A DNA stretch of 64,000 nt, from contig NZ_LAZX01000093.1 of assembly GCF_000980895.1 (NCBI RefSeq), positions 1 through 64,000 on the forward strand. Direction: 5' to 3'. Below are positions 44,665 to 54,223 of this stretch, one piece after another. Under the pieces are notes generated by a model. That model was given only the letters and a program-made list of their open reading frames with translations, did not search any database and was not told the DNA's origin. Position numbers and translations under genes: made by a program. The DNA is from Sphingomonas sp. Ag1 (lineage in GTDB: Bacteria; Pseudomonadota; Alphaproteobacteria; Sphingomonadales; Sphingomonadaceae). Within the stretch, counting starts at the first letter, position 1, and the number at the start of each line of letters is the position of its first letter.

Positions 44665-46494
44665 TTACGCCTTCAGCATCCGCTCCGTCACCATGCGTTC
44701 CAGGATGGTGAGCGGCATCGCGCCGTCGAGCAGCACCGCGTGGAACTTGCGCGGATCAAAGGCGGCGCCCTGCTTCTGCTTCACCGCGTCGCGCAGGCGC
44801 GCCCAGACGGTGTGGCCGATCTTGTAGCTGCACGCCTGGCCCGGCCAGACGGTGTAGCGGTCGATCTCATTCTGGCTGCGGCCGCGCGCGATGCCGGTGG
44901 TGGCGATGAAGTAATCGGTCGCCTTCTCGCGGCTCCAGCGCTTGTGATGCATGCCGGAGTCGACGACGAGGCGGGTCGCGCGGAACAGCAGCGACTGGAG
45001 ATAGCCGACCTGGCCGAGGGGATCGCCCTCGTACATGCCCATTTCGTCTGCCAGCTGCTCCGAATAGAGCGCCCAGCCCTCGGTATAGCCGCTGAAGCCG
45101 CCGCGGCGGCGGATGAGCGGAATGTCCTGCGATTCGAGCGCGGTCATCACCTGCAGGTGATGGCCCGGCACCGCCTCGTGATAGGACAGGGTGGCGAGGC
45201 CGAACTTCGGGCGATCGAAGCTGTCGCGCAGGTTGATGTAGTAGATGCCCGGGCGCGAGCCATCGAGCGAGGCGTTCTGGTAATAGCCGCCAGGTGCGCC
45301 CGCCTCGATCGACTTGGGCACGCGGCGGACCTCGACCGGCGCCTTCGGGATGAAGGAGAATTGCTCGGGCAGGCGCTTCTGCATCGCGACGACCTGCGCG
45401 CTGAGCTGCGCGACCAGCTGCTCCTTGCCGGCGTCGGTATTGGGATAGACTTGATCCGGGCGCTTGTTGAGCGCGACCAGCCGCTCGCCGACGCTGCCCT
45501 GCGTCATGCCCTGCGCCTTCAGGATGCCGTCGATCCGGTTGCTGATCTCGGCCACCTGGGCAAGGCCGAGGCGATGCACTTCCTCGCCCGACATGGCGAC
45601 CGTCGTCGCGGCCTCGACCGCGGCGGCGTAATAGGCCTCGCCATCGGGCAGACGCCATGCGCCCGCGTCATGGACCGCACGACCGCGCAGTTGGGTAATC
45701 AAGGCGCGCTGGCGATCGAGCGCCGGGAACACCTGCTTATTCATGATCTTCGTCGCTTCGGCGACGCGCGCGTCGGGGAGGTTCGCAGCCTTCAGCTTGC
45801 CCGCCAGCGCCGTCACCGGGACGGTCGAGGCGGCCGGCTGATCGCGCAGCCCGCCCATCAGCTTCAGCGTGGTGTCGAGGACATAATCGGGCGCGAACAC
45901 ACCGCGCGCGGCGTCGGCGCGCTGCCGCTCGCTATCCTGATCGATCGCCGTGGCGAAGGCGGCGACGCGCGCGACATAGGCGTCGGCGTCGGCGGCATCC
46001 TTGATACGGTGCTGCGCATCGAGGAAATCGGGCACCTCGCGATAGGCGCCGGTCAGATGGGTGAGGACGTAGGGCGTGAACCGGCCCATGCTGGCGCCGT
46101 AGGTGAACTTCTCGGCACCGGCGATGCCGCGCTGGAGCTGGTAGGAGACGACCTCGTAATCCAGCCGGGCGGCGGGGGAGAGCGAGGCGGGGTTGATCTG
46201 GCGCAGCGCGGCCAGTTCACGCTTCGCGCGCGCCAGATCCTTCTGCGCGCCGGCGGCCGAGCCGTCGTTCAGCTGCGACTTCAGCGCCGCACGCTCACCA
46301 GTGTCGAGGCCGAGCGCAGTGGCGCCCTCCGGGTTCCCGTCGATCCGCTCGTAGAAGATACGGTCGAGCAAGGTGCGCAGCTGCTGGTCGTTGGTGCCGG
46401 CGGCGGCGGGGGCGGCAGCCTTTTGCGCGGCGGCGGGAACGGCAGTCGCCAGTGCGGCAGCGCCGGTGCTGCCGAGGAAGGTGCGACGATCCAT
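44665..46494 (-). CDS. DUF885 family exported hydrolase
   Basis: Protein of 609 residues with a Tat-type signal peptide, DRRTFLGSTGAAALATAV. The DUF885 body carries HEAVPGHHLQ, a metallopeptidase-like motif, near residue 440. These proteins are thought to be secreted peptidases or esterases, but few are characterised. ATG at 46494 with AGGAG seven bases upstream is the start. It is downstream of the amidohydrolase on the same strand, separated by a strong hairpin. Confidence 0.88.
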   Translation of the reverse strand: MDRRTFLGSTGAAALATAVPAAAQKAAAPAAAGTNDQQLRTLLDRIFYERIDGNPEGATALGLDTGERAALKSQLNDGSAAGAQKDLARAKRELAALRQINPASLSPAARLDYEVVSYQLQRGIAGAEKFTYGASMGRFTPYVLTHLTGAYREVPDFLDAQHRIKDAADADAYVARVAAFATAIDQDSERQRADAARGVFAPDYVLDTTLKLMGGLRDQPAASTVPVTALAGKLKAANLPDARVAEATKIMNKQVFPALDRQRALITQLRGRAVHDAGAWRLPDGEAYYAAAVEAATTVAMSGEEVHRLGLAQVAEISNRIDGILKAQGMTQGSVGERLVALNKRPDQVYPNTDAGKEQLVAQLSAQVVAMQKRLPEQFSFIPKAPVEVRRVPKSIEAGAPGGYYQNASLDGSRPGIYYINLRDSFDRPKFGLATLSYHEAVPGHHLQVMTALESQDIPLIRRRGGFSGYTEGWALYSEQLADEMGMYEGDPLGQVGYLQSLLFRATRLVVDSGMHHKRWSREKATDYFIATTGIARGRSQNEIDRYTVWPGQACSYKIGHTVWARLRDAVKQKQGAAFDPRKFHAVLLDGAMPLTILERMVTERMLKA

Positions 46495-46517
46495 GATCAT
46501 ACTCCTGGGGGACGGAC

Positions 46518-46541
46518 GTTCGCCGCCGGTGGGCGGCGAAC
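46518..46541 (-). terminator. Strong hairpin between amidohydrolase and DUF885 genes
   Basis: GTTCGCCGCC (46518-46527) pairs perfectly with GGCGGCGAAC (46532-46541) around GGTG. On the reverse strand it follows the amidohydrolase stop and precedes the DUF885 ribosome binding site. It may reduce read-through into DUF885 or stabilise the upstream transcript. Confidence 0.55.
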
Positions 46542-46579
46542 ACAAGGGGTTGCGGATGGGGTGGAGGAGGGCGCCGGGG

Positions 46580-49500
46580 TTACTCGGCGGCGCCATTCTC
46601 CCAGAAATAGCGGCCGCGCTTTGCCGTGCCGGTGGCGACCTCGTTGAGCGTCGCCGCATAGTACAGCCGCCCGCCGAGCATCACCTGGCGGACCTTGTCG
46701 CTGTTGCGGATGTCGGCCGTGGGATCGGCATCGAGCACCACCAGATCGGCGAGCTTCCCCACCTCCAGCGAGCCGATGTCCTTCGCCATGCCGAGCGACT
46801 GGGCCGAGACGATCGTGCCGGCACGAAGCGCCTCGAGCGGGGTCATCCCGCCGCGCACGAACGACCACAATTCCCAATGCGCGCCGATGCCGGCCTGCTG
46901 GCCATGCGCGCCGATCGACACGAGCACGCCGCGCTTGGCCAGCTTGTGCGCCTCGCGCGCATTGTCGTCGTCGACGAAATTGTTGTCGGGCGCCTTGATG
47001 CGGCGGGCGTTGTCGGCGAGCAGCCGCGTCGGCGGGGTATGCGCCTTCAGCAGCGGATGCGCGAACACATCCGTCGCCTGGCGCCAGTACGGATCGCCGG
47101 CGAGGCCGCCGTAGCTGACCACCAGCGTCGGCGTGTAATTGGTCTTCGACGCCGAGAAGAACTGAAGCACGTCATCGTAGAAGGTTTCGAGCGGGATATT
47201 GTGTTCCAGCGTCGAATTGCCGTCGGCGATGTGAGTCATGTCGAGGCCGAAGAGCGAGCCGCCCTCCGCCACGACCTGCATGTTCTCACGCCGCGATGCT
47301 TCCACCACCTGCTGCCGCTGGTCACGGCGCGGCTGGTTGTAGTTCTTCACGCTGTGGCCGCCCTGCGCCTTCAGCCGGCGGACGTGCGCCAGCGCATCGT
47401 CGAGGCTGTCGATCTGCGCGTACACATCGGCGGCCTTCGCGCCATAGACGATCTCGCCGGTGGAGAAGATGCGCGGCGCGAGGATCAGGCCGGCGCGCTG
47501 CATCTCCGCCGCGGCGAAGATCTCGCTCGAGCGGTTGGACGGATCGTGCAGCGTGGTGGTGCCAAGCGCCAGGTTCTGCATCATCGACCAGTTGCGCTGC
47601 GGCACCAGCTCATCCGTGCCGGCCGGACCGTGCGCGTGCGCATCGATGAGACCGGGGATGATCGTCTTGCCCGCGGCATCGACGGTGGTCGCGCCGGCGG
47701 GGATGGCGGTGGAGGCGCGCGGGCCGACCGCGACGATGCGATCGCCGCGGATCACCACCACGCCATCGTCGATGATGCCGCCATCCTCGCCCGCCATGGT
47801 GACGAGCCGCGCGCCAGTGATCGCGACGGTGCCGGTCGGCTTGGCCGCCGCCTGCTCCATGGCGAGGCTGATGCCGCTGGTCGGCGGGGTGAAGCCGGGC
47901 GTTCCTTCGCCGCGCGGCGCGGCGGGGAACAGGCTGGCGGTCGACGCGGTGTAGAGCGTCGGGCCCAGGCTCCAGTGCAGCTGCGTGCCGTCGGTCGACC
48001 AGTTGATATAATCGGCGCCGCCCGCGCTGACCTTCGTCACCGGCAGCGTCTTGCTGTCGGGTGAGAGCGACACCGTCTGCCCGCCCGGCATCAGGGGGAC
48101 GACATAGGCGGCGTAATTCTGGCGGAAGGCGACATATTCGCCGGTCGGCGAGACGATGTAATCGGTCGCGAGTTCGCCATCGGCGTGAACGCGCTTGTCC
48201 TGCCCCGACAGGTCGGTGCTGACGAGCTGGCGCACCGACTTTCCGTCCTTGCGCTCATCCTCCAGCATGAAGATGCGGTCGTTGGCCGCGCCGAATTGCG
48301 GCGAGGCGGCACCGCGCAGCACGCGGGTGACCGCGCCGCCACTGGTCGCGACACGGTACACGCCCGAATCCTCGGCCCATTTCGGGCTGGTCAGGCCACC
48401 ATGGCCGCTGCGCTCGAACACGATCGTCTTGCCGTCGGGCGAGAAGCGCGGGCGCGCGTAATGGCCCGGCTGGCCCGTCACGTCGCGACCCGTGCCGCCA
48501 CTGGCGCCGATCACGCGCAGCCGGCCGAGGCCATCGTCGGTCCAGCTGACATAGACCAGCGACTTGCCGTCGCGCGACCAGCTGGGGAACAGTTCGAAGG
48601 CGTCATTGTCGCGGGTCAGGCGGCGGGCGGCGCCGCCGGCGACCGGCTTTACCCACAATTTGCCGAGCGTTTCGAACACCACCTGACGCCCGTCGGGCGA
48701 GACGCTGGCGAAGCGCGGCATGGCGGTGGTGAAGCGATCGGGCGCGACCGCGATTTCCGGGTGCGGGGCATCGAGGATGCCGCGCGTGTCGTTGATCGTG
48801 AACGGGATTTCGCGCGCGTTGCTGCCATCGGCGGTGATGCGGCGGATCTTGCCCTTGGCCCAGAAGACGAGGCCCGAATTGTCGGGGAGCCACGCCATGT
48901 TGGGATAGACGCCGGTGACGGCCCAGGTTTCCTGCGAATCCTGGTCGAGATCGTCGTAGATCTTGCGCTCCTCGCCCGAAGCGAGATCCTTCACGTACAA
49001 TTTGGAGCGGGTCGCCTCGCGCCGGACAAAGGCGATCTTCTTGCCATCGGGGGACGGCGTCGGGCGCACCGCGCCGCCGGCGCCGGTCACTGCCTTGGTC
49101 ACCTCGCCGGTGTCGAGGTCATAACGCTCGATATCGAACAGGTTGGTGTTCGAATCCTGCGCATATTCGAAGATCGGGCCGGGCGTGACGTTGCGGGTGT
49201 AGAACACCGACTTGCCGTCCGCCGCATACACCGGCTCGCCCAGTTCCTTCTGGTGGGTTTCGTTGGGGCGCTTGACCAGCAGCACCCCGCTGCCGCCGGA
49301 GACGTGGTACATCCACACTTCGCCGGTGCCGAGCGAGCGCCCGGTGGTGAAATGCTTCTTGGCGACGATGAAGCGGCCATCCTTGCTCCAGCTCGGCTGG
49401 TTGAGGAGGCGGAAGTCCTCCTTGGTCACCTGCCGCTTGTCGCTGCCGTCGACGTTCATCACCCAGATGTTGTCGCCACCGCCACGATCGGAGGTGAACG

Positions 49501-49813
49501 CGATGCGCCGGCCATCGGGCGAGAAGCGCGGCTGCACTTCATAGGCGAGGCCATCGGCGATGCGCGTCGGCGTGCCGCCGGCGATCGGCATGGTGTAGAT
49601 GTCGCCCAGCAGCGAGAAGGCGAGCGTGCGGCCGTCGGGGCTGACGTCCACGTCCATCCAGCTGCCCTCGCTGGTGCGGATCGGTACCTCGCGAATGGTG
49701 GCGCCGGCGGGGGCGTTCACGTCCCACTTGGGCTTGGTGGCCGGAACCTGGGCGGATGCGCTGTGCGCAACAAGCGCGACGAGAGAGACGAGCGAAGCCG
49801 CCGTGAATTTCAT
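46580..49813 (-). CDS. Exported TolB-type propeller fused to amidohydrolase
   Basis: Protein of 1077 residues. The signal peptide KFTAASLVSLVALVAHSASA is followed by a long beta-propeller made of PD40/TolB repeats (many S-P-D-G-R or S-x-D-G-K turns), then from about residue 640 an amidohydrolase domain with the metal motif DAHAHGPAGTDE and later histidines. It likely acts in the periplasm. Substrate unknown, possibly a modified peptide. ATG at 49813 gives the clean signal peptide. Confidence 0.92.
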   Translation of the reverse strand: MKFTAASLVSLVALVAHSASAQVPATKPKWDVNAPAGATIREVPIRTSEGSWMDVDVSPDGRTLAFSLLGDIYTMPIAGGTPTRIADGLAYEVQPRFSPDGRRIAFTSDRGGGDNIWVMNVDGSDKRQVTKEDFRLLNQPSWSKDGRFIVAKKHFTTGRSLGTGEVWMYHVSGGSGVLLVKRPNETHQKELGEPVYAADGKSVFYTRNVTPGPIFEYAQDSNTNLFDIERYDLDTGEVTKAVTGAGGAVRPTPSPDGKKIAFVRREATRSKLYVKDLASGEERKIYDDLDQDSQETWAVTGVYPNMAWLPDNSGLVFWAKGKIRRITADGSNAREIPFTINDTRGILDAPHPEIAVAPDRFTTAMPRFASVSPDGRQVVFETLGKLWVKPVAGGAARRLTRDNDAFELFPSWSRDGKSLVYVSWTDDGLGRLRVIGASGGTGRDVTGQPGHYARPRFSPDGKTIVFERSGHGGLTSPKWAEDSGVYRVATSGGAVTRVLRGAASPQFGAANDRIFMLEDERKDGKSVRQLVSTDLSGQDKRVHADGELATDYIVSPTGEYVAFRQNYAAYVVPLMPGGQTVSLSPDSKTLPVTKVSAGGADYINWSTDGTQLHWSLGPTLYTASTASLFPAAPRGEGTPGFTPPTSGISLAMEQAAAKPTGTVAITGARLVTMAGEDGGIIDDGVVVIRGDRIVAVGPRASTAIPAGATTVDAAGKTIIPGLIDAHAHGPAGTDELVPQRNWSMMQNLALGTTTLHDPSNRSSEIFAAAEMQRAGLILAPRIFSTGEIVYGAKAADVYAQIDSLDDALAHVRRLKAQGGHSVKNYNQPRRDQRQQVVEASRRENMQVVAEGGSLFGLDMTHIADGNSTLEHNIPLETFYDDVLQFFSASKTNYTPTLVVSYGGLAGDPYWRQATDVFAHPLLKAHTPPTRLLADNARRIKAPDNNFVDDDNAREAHKLAKRGVLVSIGAHGQQAGIGAHWELWSFVRGGMTPLEALRAGTIVSAQSLGMAKDIGSLEVGKLADLVVLDADPTADIRNSDKVRQVMLGGRLYYAATLNEVATGTAKRGRYFWENGAAE

Positions 49814-49844
49814 GATGTCCCCGGATTGCGACAATAAGATTGCC

Positions 49845-49887
49845 GCACCTAATGCGCCAAGGCGCCCGGGTGCAATGGCTTAGGTGC
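49845..49887 (-). repeat. Nested inverted repeat upstream of the amidohydrolase gene
   Basis: GCACCTAA (49845-49852) pairs with TTAGGTGC (49880-49887), and inside it GCGCC (49854-49858) pairs with GGCGC (49861-49865). It fills the 108-base gap between the dehydrogenase stop and the amidohydrolase start on the reverse strand, and could be a terminator or a leader fold. Confidence 0.45.
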
Positions 49888-49921
49888 GCGCCGGGCCGAT
49901 CCCCGCGCGCACCCATGCCGG

Positions 49922-50926
49922 TCAGATGTCGAGCACGATCTTGCCGAAATGCTTGCCCGATTCCTGGTGGCGGAAGGCGTCGGCGATCTGTTCCAGCGGG
50001 AAGTGCGTGTCGATCACGGGGCGGATGCCGTTCGCCTCGATCGCGCGGACCATGTCCTGCTGGTGGCGGCGGGCGCCGACCGTCAGGCCGATGATCCGCT
50101 GATTGCCCTGCATCACATACATCGTCGGCACATTGCCGGCGATGCCCGCGAGCACGCCGATCAGCGCGATATGGCCGCCGATCCGCGTCGCGGCGATCGA
50201 TTGCGGCATGGTGCCCGATCCGCCGATCTCGACGACATGGTCAACGCCGCGCCCGCCGGTCAGGCCCCGCGCGACCTCGCCCCAATTCTCCTGGCTCTTG
50301 TAGTTGATGAGGTGGTCGGCGCCCATGCTGCGCAGCCGCTCAAGCTTCTCGTCCGAGGAGGAGGTGGCAATGACGCGCGCACCGGCCGCCTTGGCGAATT
50401 GCAGCGCGAAGATCGACACGCCGCCGGTGCCCTGCACCAGCACGGTATCGCCGGCCTTCAGCTGGCCGTTGACGACCAATGCGCGCCACGCGGTGAGGCC
50501 GGCGCAGGTCAGCGTCGCCGCCTCCGCATCCGAATAGCCCTGCGGCGCGCCGGTGAAGGAGGTGGCGGGCGCGGTCACATATTCGCGCGCGAAGCCATCG
50601 GCGCCGTCGCCGGGGACGTCGAGCATGAATTCGAGCGCAGGTTCGCCATCCATCCAGTGCGGGAAGAAGGTGGAGACGACCTTGTCGCCGACCGCGAACT
50701 CGCGGACGCCTTCGCCCACCTCGACCACTTCGCCCGCGCCGTCCGACATCGGGATGCGGCCGTCCGGCGTCGGGATCATCCCGGTGACGACGGCATAATC
50801 GTGGAAGTTGAGCGAGCTGGCGCCGATGCGCACGACGATCTCGCCGTAGCCGGGCGCCACCCGCTCACTATCGGCGACCTGCAGGCGGTCGAGCCCGCCG
50901 GGCTTCTGTAACTTTATGGTGCGCAT
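49922..50926 (-). CDS. Zinc-type/quinone-oxidoreductase-like MDR dehydrogenase
   Basis: Medium-chain dehydrogenase of 334 residues with an N-terminal GroES-like domain (ASSLNFHDYAVVTG) and a Rossmann loop QGTGGVSIFALQFAKAAGA. The zinc-binding Cys/His set is lacking, which points to the NADPH quinone-reductase side of the family. ATG at 50926 follows a GGGGGAGAG site. It precedes the amidohydrolase on the same strand by 108 bases; no functional link is evident. Confidence 0.9.
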   Translation of the reverse strand: MRTIKLQKPGGLDRLQVADSERVAPGYGEIVVRIGASSLNFHDYAVVTGMIPTPDGRIPMSDGAGEVVEVGEGVREFAVGDKVVSTFFPHWMDGEPALEFMLDVPGDGADGFAREYVTAPATSFTGAPQGYSDAEAATLTCAGLTAWRALVVNGQLKAGDTVLVQGTGGVSIFALQFAKAAGARVIATSSSDEKLERLRSMGADHLINYKSQENWGEVARGLTGGRGVDHVVEIGGSGTMPQSIAATRIGGHIALIGVLAGIAGNVPTMYVMQGNQRIIGLTVGARRHQQDMVRAIEANGIRPVIDTHFPLEQIADAFRHQESGKHFGKIVLDI

Positions 50927-51036
50927 CAATCTCTCCCCCGGCGCTCCTGGCCGTTGCGCCGGGGGTAATGGGCACCGCTGACGGGTGCAACGAGATTTAA
51001 GTCGATGCGCTTAAAGTGCAGCGATGCGCGCGCCGG

Positions 51037-52833
51037 TCAGGGGCGGCGCGGACCGCCGCCCGACGGCTTGGTGCGCGTCGCGGAATAACGCGCCGGGCCG
51101 CCCTGGCCCGCGCTGCCACGACCCAGCCCACCACGATCCGGGCCACCGCGCGCGGGGCCACGGCCCGGTCCCGCCCGACCTTCGGCACGATCCGCGCTGC
51201 CGGTACGCGGCCCGGAGACCCCGCGCGAGGAGGGTGCCTGGTCCGACACCTCGAATAGCACGTCGTCCTCGGGGCTCGCGGTCTTTGCCACGGCCGACTG
51301 GAACTTCGCGGCCAGCGCCCGCGGGATCTGGAAGGCGGTTTCGTTCGGCCCGATGCGGATTGCGCCGACATCGTTCTTCGTCAGATTGCCGCGGCGGCAG
51401 ATCAGCGGCAGGATCCAGCGCGGATCGGCGTTCTGGCGGCGGCCGAGATTCATGCGGAACCAGACCACATCGTCAAAGCCGGGGCGGTGCTTCTCGCGCT
51501 GGGCGGCGCGATGCGCCTCCGGCGTCGCGGCGACGATCTCCTCCGGCGCGGGCATGGCGGCGCGATAGGCGCGCACGAGGGCACCGGCGATTTCCTCCGG
51601 CGTCTTCTCGGCCATCAGCCGCTCGGCGAGCGCCTGATCCTCTTCCTCCACCTCGACCGGGGCGAGCAGCTGTTCGAGCAGCCGCTCGCGATCCTTGGCG
51701 CGCACGTCCTCTGGCGTCGGCGCCGGCACCCATTCGACCGGGATCTTGGCGTTGCGCAGCATCGATTCGGCCCAGCGGCGGCGCTGATAGGGGACGATGA
51801 GCACCGCGGTGCCCTTTTTCCCCGCGCGCCCGGTGCGGCCTGAACGGTGCTGCAGCGTCTCGCCATCGCGCGGCAGCTCGACGTGAATGACGAGGCTGAG
51901 GCTCGGCAGGTCGATGCCGCGCGCGGCGACATCGGTCGCGACGCAGACGCGGGCGCGGCGATCGCGCAGCGCCTGAAGCGCGGCGTTACGCTCATTCTGG
52001 CTGTGCTCGCCCGACAGCGCCACGGCGGCAAAGCCGCGCTCGACGAGGCTGGCGTGGAGGTGGCGGACATTGTCGCGCGTGGCGCAGAACAGGATCGCCG
52101 TCTCCGCCTCGTACAGGCGAAGGAGGTTGATCACCGCATGTTCGATGTCCGACGGGCTGACCGCGACGGCCTGGTAGCTGATGTCGCCATGGCCGCGGTC
52201 TTCCTCGACCGTGGAGATGCGCAGCGCGTCCTTCTGGTAGCGCTTGGCCAGCTGAACGATCGGCTTGGGCATGGTGGCCGAGAACAGGAGCGTGCGGCGC
52301 GTCTCGGGCGTCGCGTCGAGGATTTCCTCGAGATCCTCGCGGAAGCCCATGTCGAGCATCTCGTCCGCCTCGTCGAGCACCGCGACCTTGAGCGCGGAAA
52401 GCTCCAGCGCGCCGCGCTCGAGATGGTCGCGCAGGCGGCCGGGCGTGCCGACGACGATATGCGCGCCGTGATTGAGGTTCCGGCGCTCCTTGGACGCGTC
52501 CATGCCGCCGACGCAGGTGACGATGCGCGCGCCGGTCGGACCGTAGAGCCAGATCAGCTCGCGGCTGACCTGAAGCGCGAGTTCGCGAGTCGGCGCGATG
52601 ACGAGCGCGTGCGGCTCACGCGAGGGAATGATGCGATCGTCCTCGCCCAGCAGTTCGGATGCCATCGCCATGCCGAAGGCGACGGTCTTGCCGGAACCCG
52701 TCCGGGCGGAAACGATGAGGTCGCGGCCAGCGGCCTCCGGTTCGATTACGGCGGCCTGGACCGGCGTGGGCGCCTGATAGCCGCGCTCGGCGAGCGCGCC
52801 AGCGAGCGGCGCGGGAAGTGTGTCAAATGTCAT
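51037..52833 (-). CDS. DEAD-box RNA helicase (DeaD/CsdA-like) with RG-rich tail
   Basis: Protein of 598 residues. Motif I is ARTGSGKT, motif II DEAD, motif III SAT, and motif VI HRSGRTGRAG. After the helicase core comes a DbpA-like RNA-binding domain (FRMNLGRRQNADPRWILPLI) and a disordered tail of about 68 residues rich in Arg-Gly (for example GRGPARGGPDRGGLGRG). It unwinds structured RNA, likely in ribosome assembly or mRNA decay. It is divergent from the MFS gene. Confidence 0.94.
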   Translation of the reverse strand: MTFDTLPAPLAGALAERGYQAPTPVQAAVIEPEAAGRDLIVSARTGSGKTVAFGMAMASELLGEDDRIIPSREPHALVIAPTRELALQVSRELIWLYGPTGARIVTCVGGMDASKERRNLNHGAHIVVGTPGRLRDHLERGALELSALKVAVLDEADEMLDMGFREDLEEILDATPETRRTLLFSATMPKPIVQLAKRYQKDALRISTVEEDRGHGDISYQAVAVSPSDIEHAVINLLRLYEAETAILFCATRDNVRHLHASLVERGFAAVALSGEHSQNERNAALQALRDRRARVCVATDVAARGIDLPSLSLVIHVELPRDGETLQHRSGRTGRAGKKGTAVLIVPYQRRRWAESMLRNAKIPVEWVPAPTPEDVRAKDRERLLEQLLAPVEVEEEDQALAERLMAEKTPEEIAGALVRAYRAAMPAPEEIVAATPEAHRAAQREKHRPGFDDVVWFRMNLGRRQNADPRWILPLICRRGNLTKNDVGAIRIGPNETAFQIPRALAAKFQSAVAKTASPEDDVLFEVSDQAPSSRGVSGPRTGSADRAEGRAGPGRGPARGGPDRGGLGRGSAGQGGPARYSATRTKPSGGGPRRP

Positions 52834-52981
52834 GATTGAACGCTACATGGTCCGTTCCGCGCGCACTGCAAGGTTTGTTTGTCTGCGATCGTGCTTAATG
52901 TGCACGTCGTTGTTTTCGGGTCGCGATCCTGTGGCGCAATTGCCCCGGTTTTTTGGAGAAGCGCACAATCGTGCGGATCTG

Positions 52982-54190
52982 ATGGTTCAAACGCGCATCT
53001 TGACGCCGGGGGAACGGCGATCGGCCGGCTTCCTGCTGGTGTTTGCGCTGGCCAATGCGGGCGGCGTGATCGCGTACCAGCCGCTGCTCGCGCTGCTGCT
53101 GCCGCTGAAGATCGAACTGATCGCGGGCGAGGCGCGGATCGGGCTGTTCAGTGCCATCGTGATCGTCGGCGCGATCGTCGCCAGCGCCTCCAACATCCTG
53201 TTCGGCTGGCTGAGCGACCGCTCCGTGGCGCGCGGCGGCGGGCGGCGGCGCTGGATTGCCTTCGGGCTGGTCGCGACGGCGGCATCCTTCGCCGGCATCG
53301 CGCTGGCCCAGACGCCGTGGGCGATCATGCTGGCGGTGGGATTGTTCCAGGCAGCGGTCAACGCGCTGCTCGGGCCGCTGCTGGCGATCATGGCGGACGA
53401 GGTGCCCGACGCGCAAAAGGGAGTTGCGGGCGGCCTGCTGGCGGCGGCGGTGCCGACCGCGTCCGCCGTGTCGGCGATGCTGGTCGGGCTGGCGTGGGCG
53501 AGCGAGGGGATGCGGCTGGCGATCGTCGCAGCGATCACCGGCGCGGCGGTCACCCCGCTGCTGGTGACTCGGGCGCGGATCGCCGCGCAGCCGCCACCGC
53601 CGGTCGGCGTGGTCATGATGCGGCGACAGGACATCGTCATTTCCTTTGCCGCGCGGCTGCTGGTGCAGGTCGCCGGCAACGCGCTGTCGCTTTACCTCCT
53701 TTACTACTTCCAGAGCATCATGCCGACGGTCCCCGCCGCGGCGCTGGCGCCGGGCGTCGGGCAATTGCTGACGGTGGGCTTCGTCCTGTCGCTGCCGGTG
53801 GCGTTGCTTGCGGGCCGTGCGTCGGACCGGTCGGCGCGGCGCAAGCCGGCGCTGGTGGGCGGCGCGGTGCTGGCGGCGATCGGGCTTGCCGGCATGGCGG
53901 TGGCGCCCGACTGGCGCTGGGCGGCGATCGCCTTTGTCGCTTATGCGATCGGGTCCGCGGTGTTCCTGGCGCTGCACGCCGCCTTTGCCATGCAGTTGCT
54001 GCCCACCCCGGCGCATCGCGGGCGTGACCTGGGGCTGCTCAACCTCACCAACACGCTTCCCGCGCTGCTCGGGCCGCTGCTCGCCTGGATGCTCGCCACC
54101 CCGCGCGATTTCAGCGCGGTGCTGCTGGTGCTGGCGGCGCTGACGCTTGCCGGCGGGCTGGCGATGCTGGGCGTGCGCAGCCGCCGCTGA
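52982..54190 (+). CDS. MFS transporter
   Basis: Membrane protein of 402 residues with about twelve hydrophobic segments and the MFS motif between helices 2 and 3 ([17 protein letters not shown]), plus a similar loop in the second half (GRASDRSARRKPALVGG). The substrate cannot be named. ATG at 52982 has no strong ribosome binding site and is preceded by a small hairpin (CGCAC/GTGCG, 52962-52975). The long gap to the helicase start probably holds both promoters. Confidence 0.9.
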   Translation: MVQTRILTPGERRSAGFLLVFALANAGGVIAYQPLLALLLPLKIELIAGEARIGLFSAIVIVGAIVASASNILFGWLSDRSVARGGGRRRWIAFGLVATAASFAGIALAQTPWAIMLAVGLFQAAVNALLGPLLAIMADEVPDAQKGVAGGLLAAAVPTASAVSAMLVGLAWASEGMRLAIVAAITGAAVTPLLVTRARIAAQPPPPVGVVMMRRQDIVISFAARLLVQVAGNALSLYLLYYFQSIMPTVPAAALAPGVGQLLTVGFVLSLPVALLAGRASDRSARRKPALVGGAVLAAIGLAGMAVAPDWRWAAIAFVAYAIGSAVFLALHAAFAMQLLPTPAHRGRDLGLLNLTNTLPALLGPLLAWMLATPRDFSAVLLVLAALTLAGGLAMLGVRSRR

Positions 54191-54223
54191 GGCGAGGCTG
54201 GCGCTCGCCCCAGCCGGCGGCGC

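Noticed and set aside
44617..49837. Several forward open frames of 550-680 codons
   Set aside because: They lie opposite the DUF885 and propeller-amidohydrolase genes, which have signal peptides and clear motifs. The forward products are Arg/Ala/Gly-rich and unlike proteins.
54191..54215. Terminator between the MFS and GH16 genes
   Set aside because: Two competing short stems (GGCGAG/CTCGCC and GGCTGG/CCAGCC) exclude each other and neither has a T run, so no single structure can be supported.
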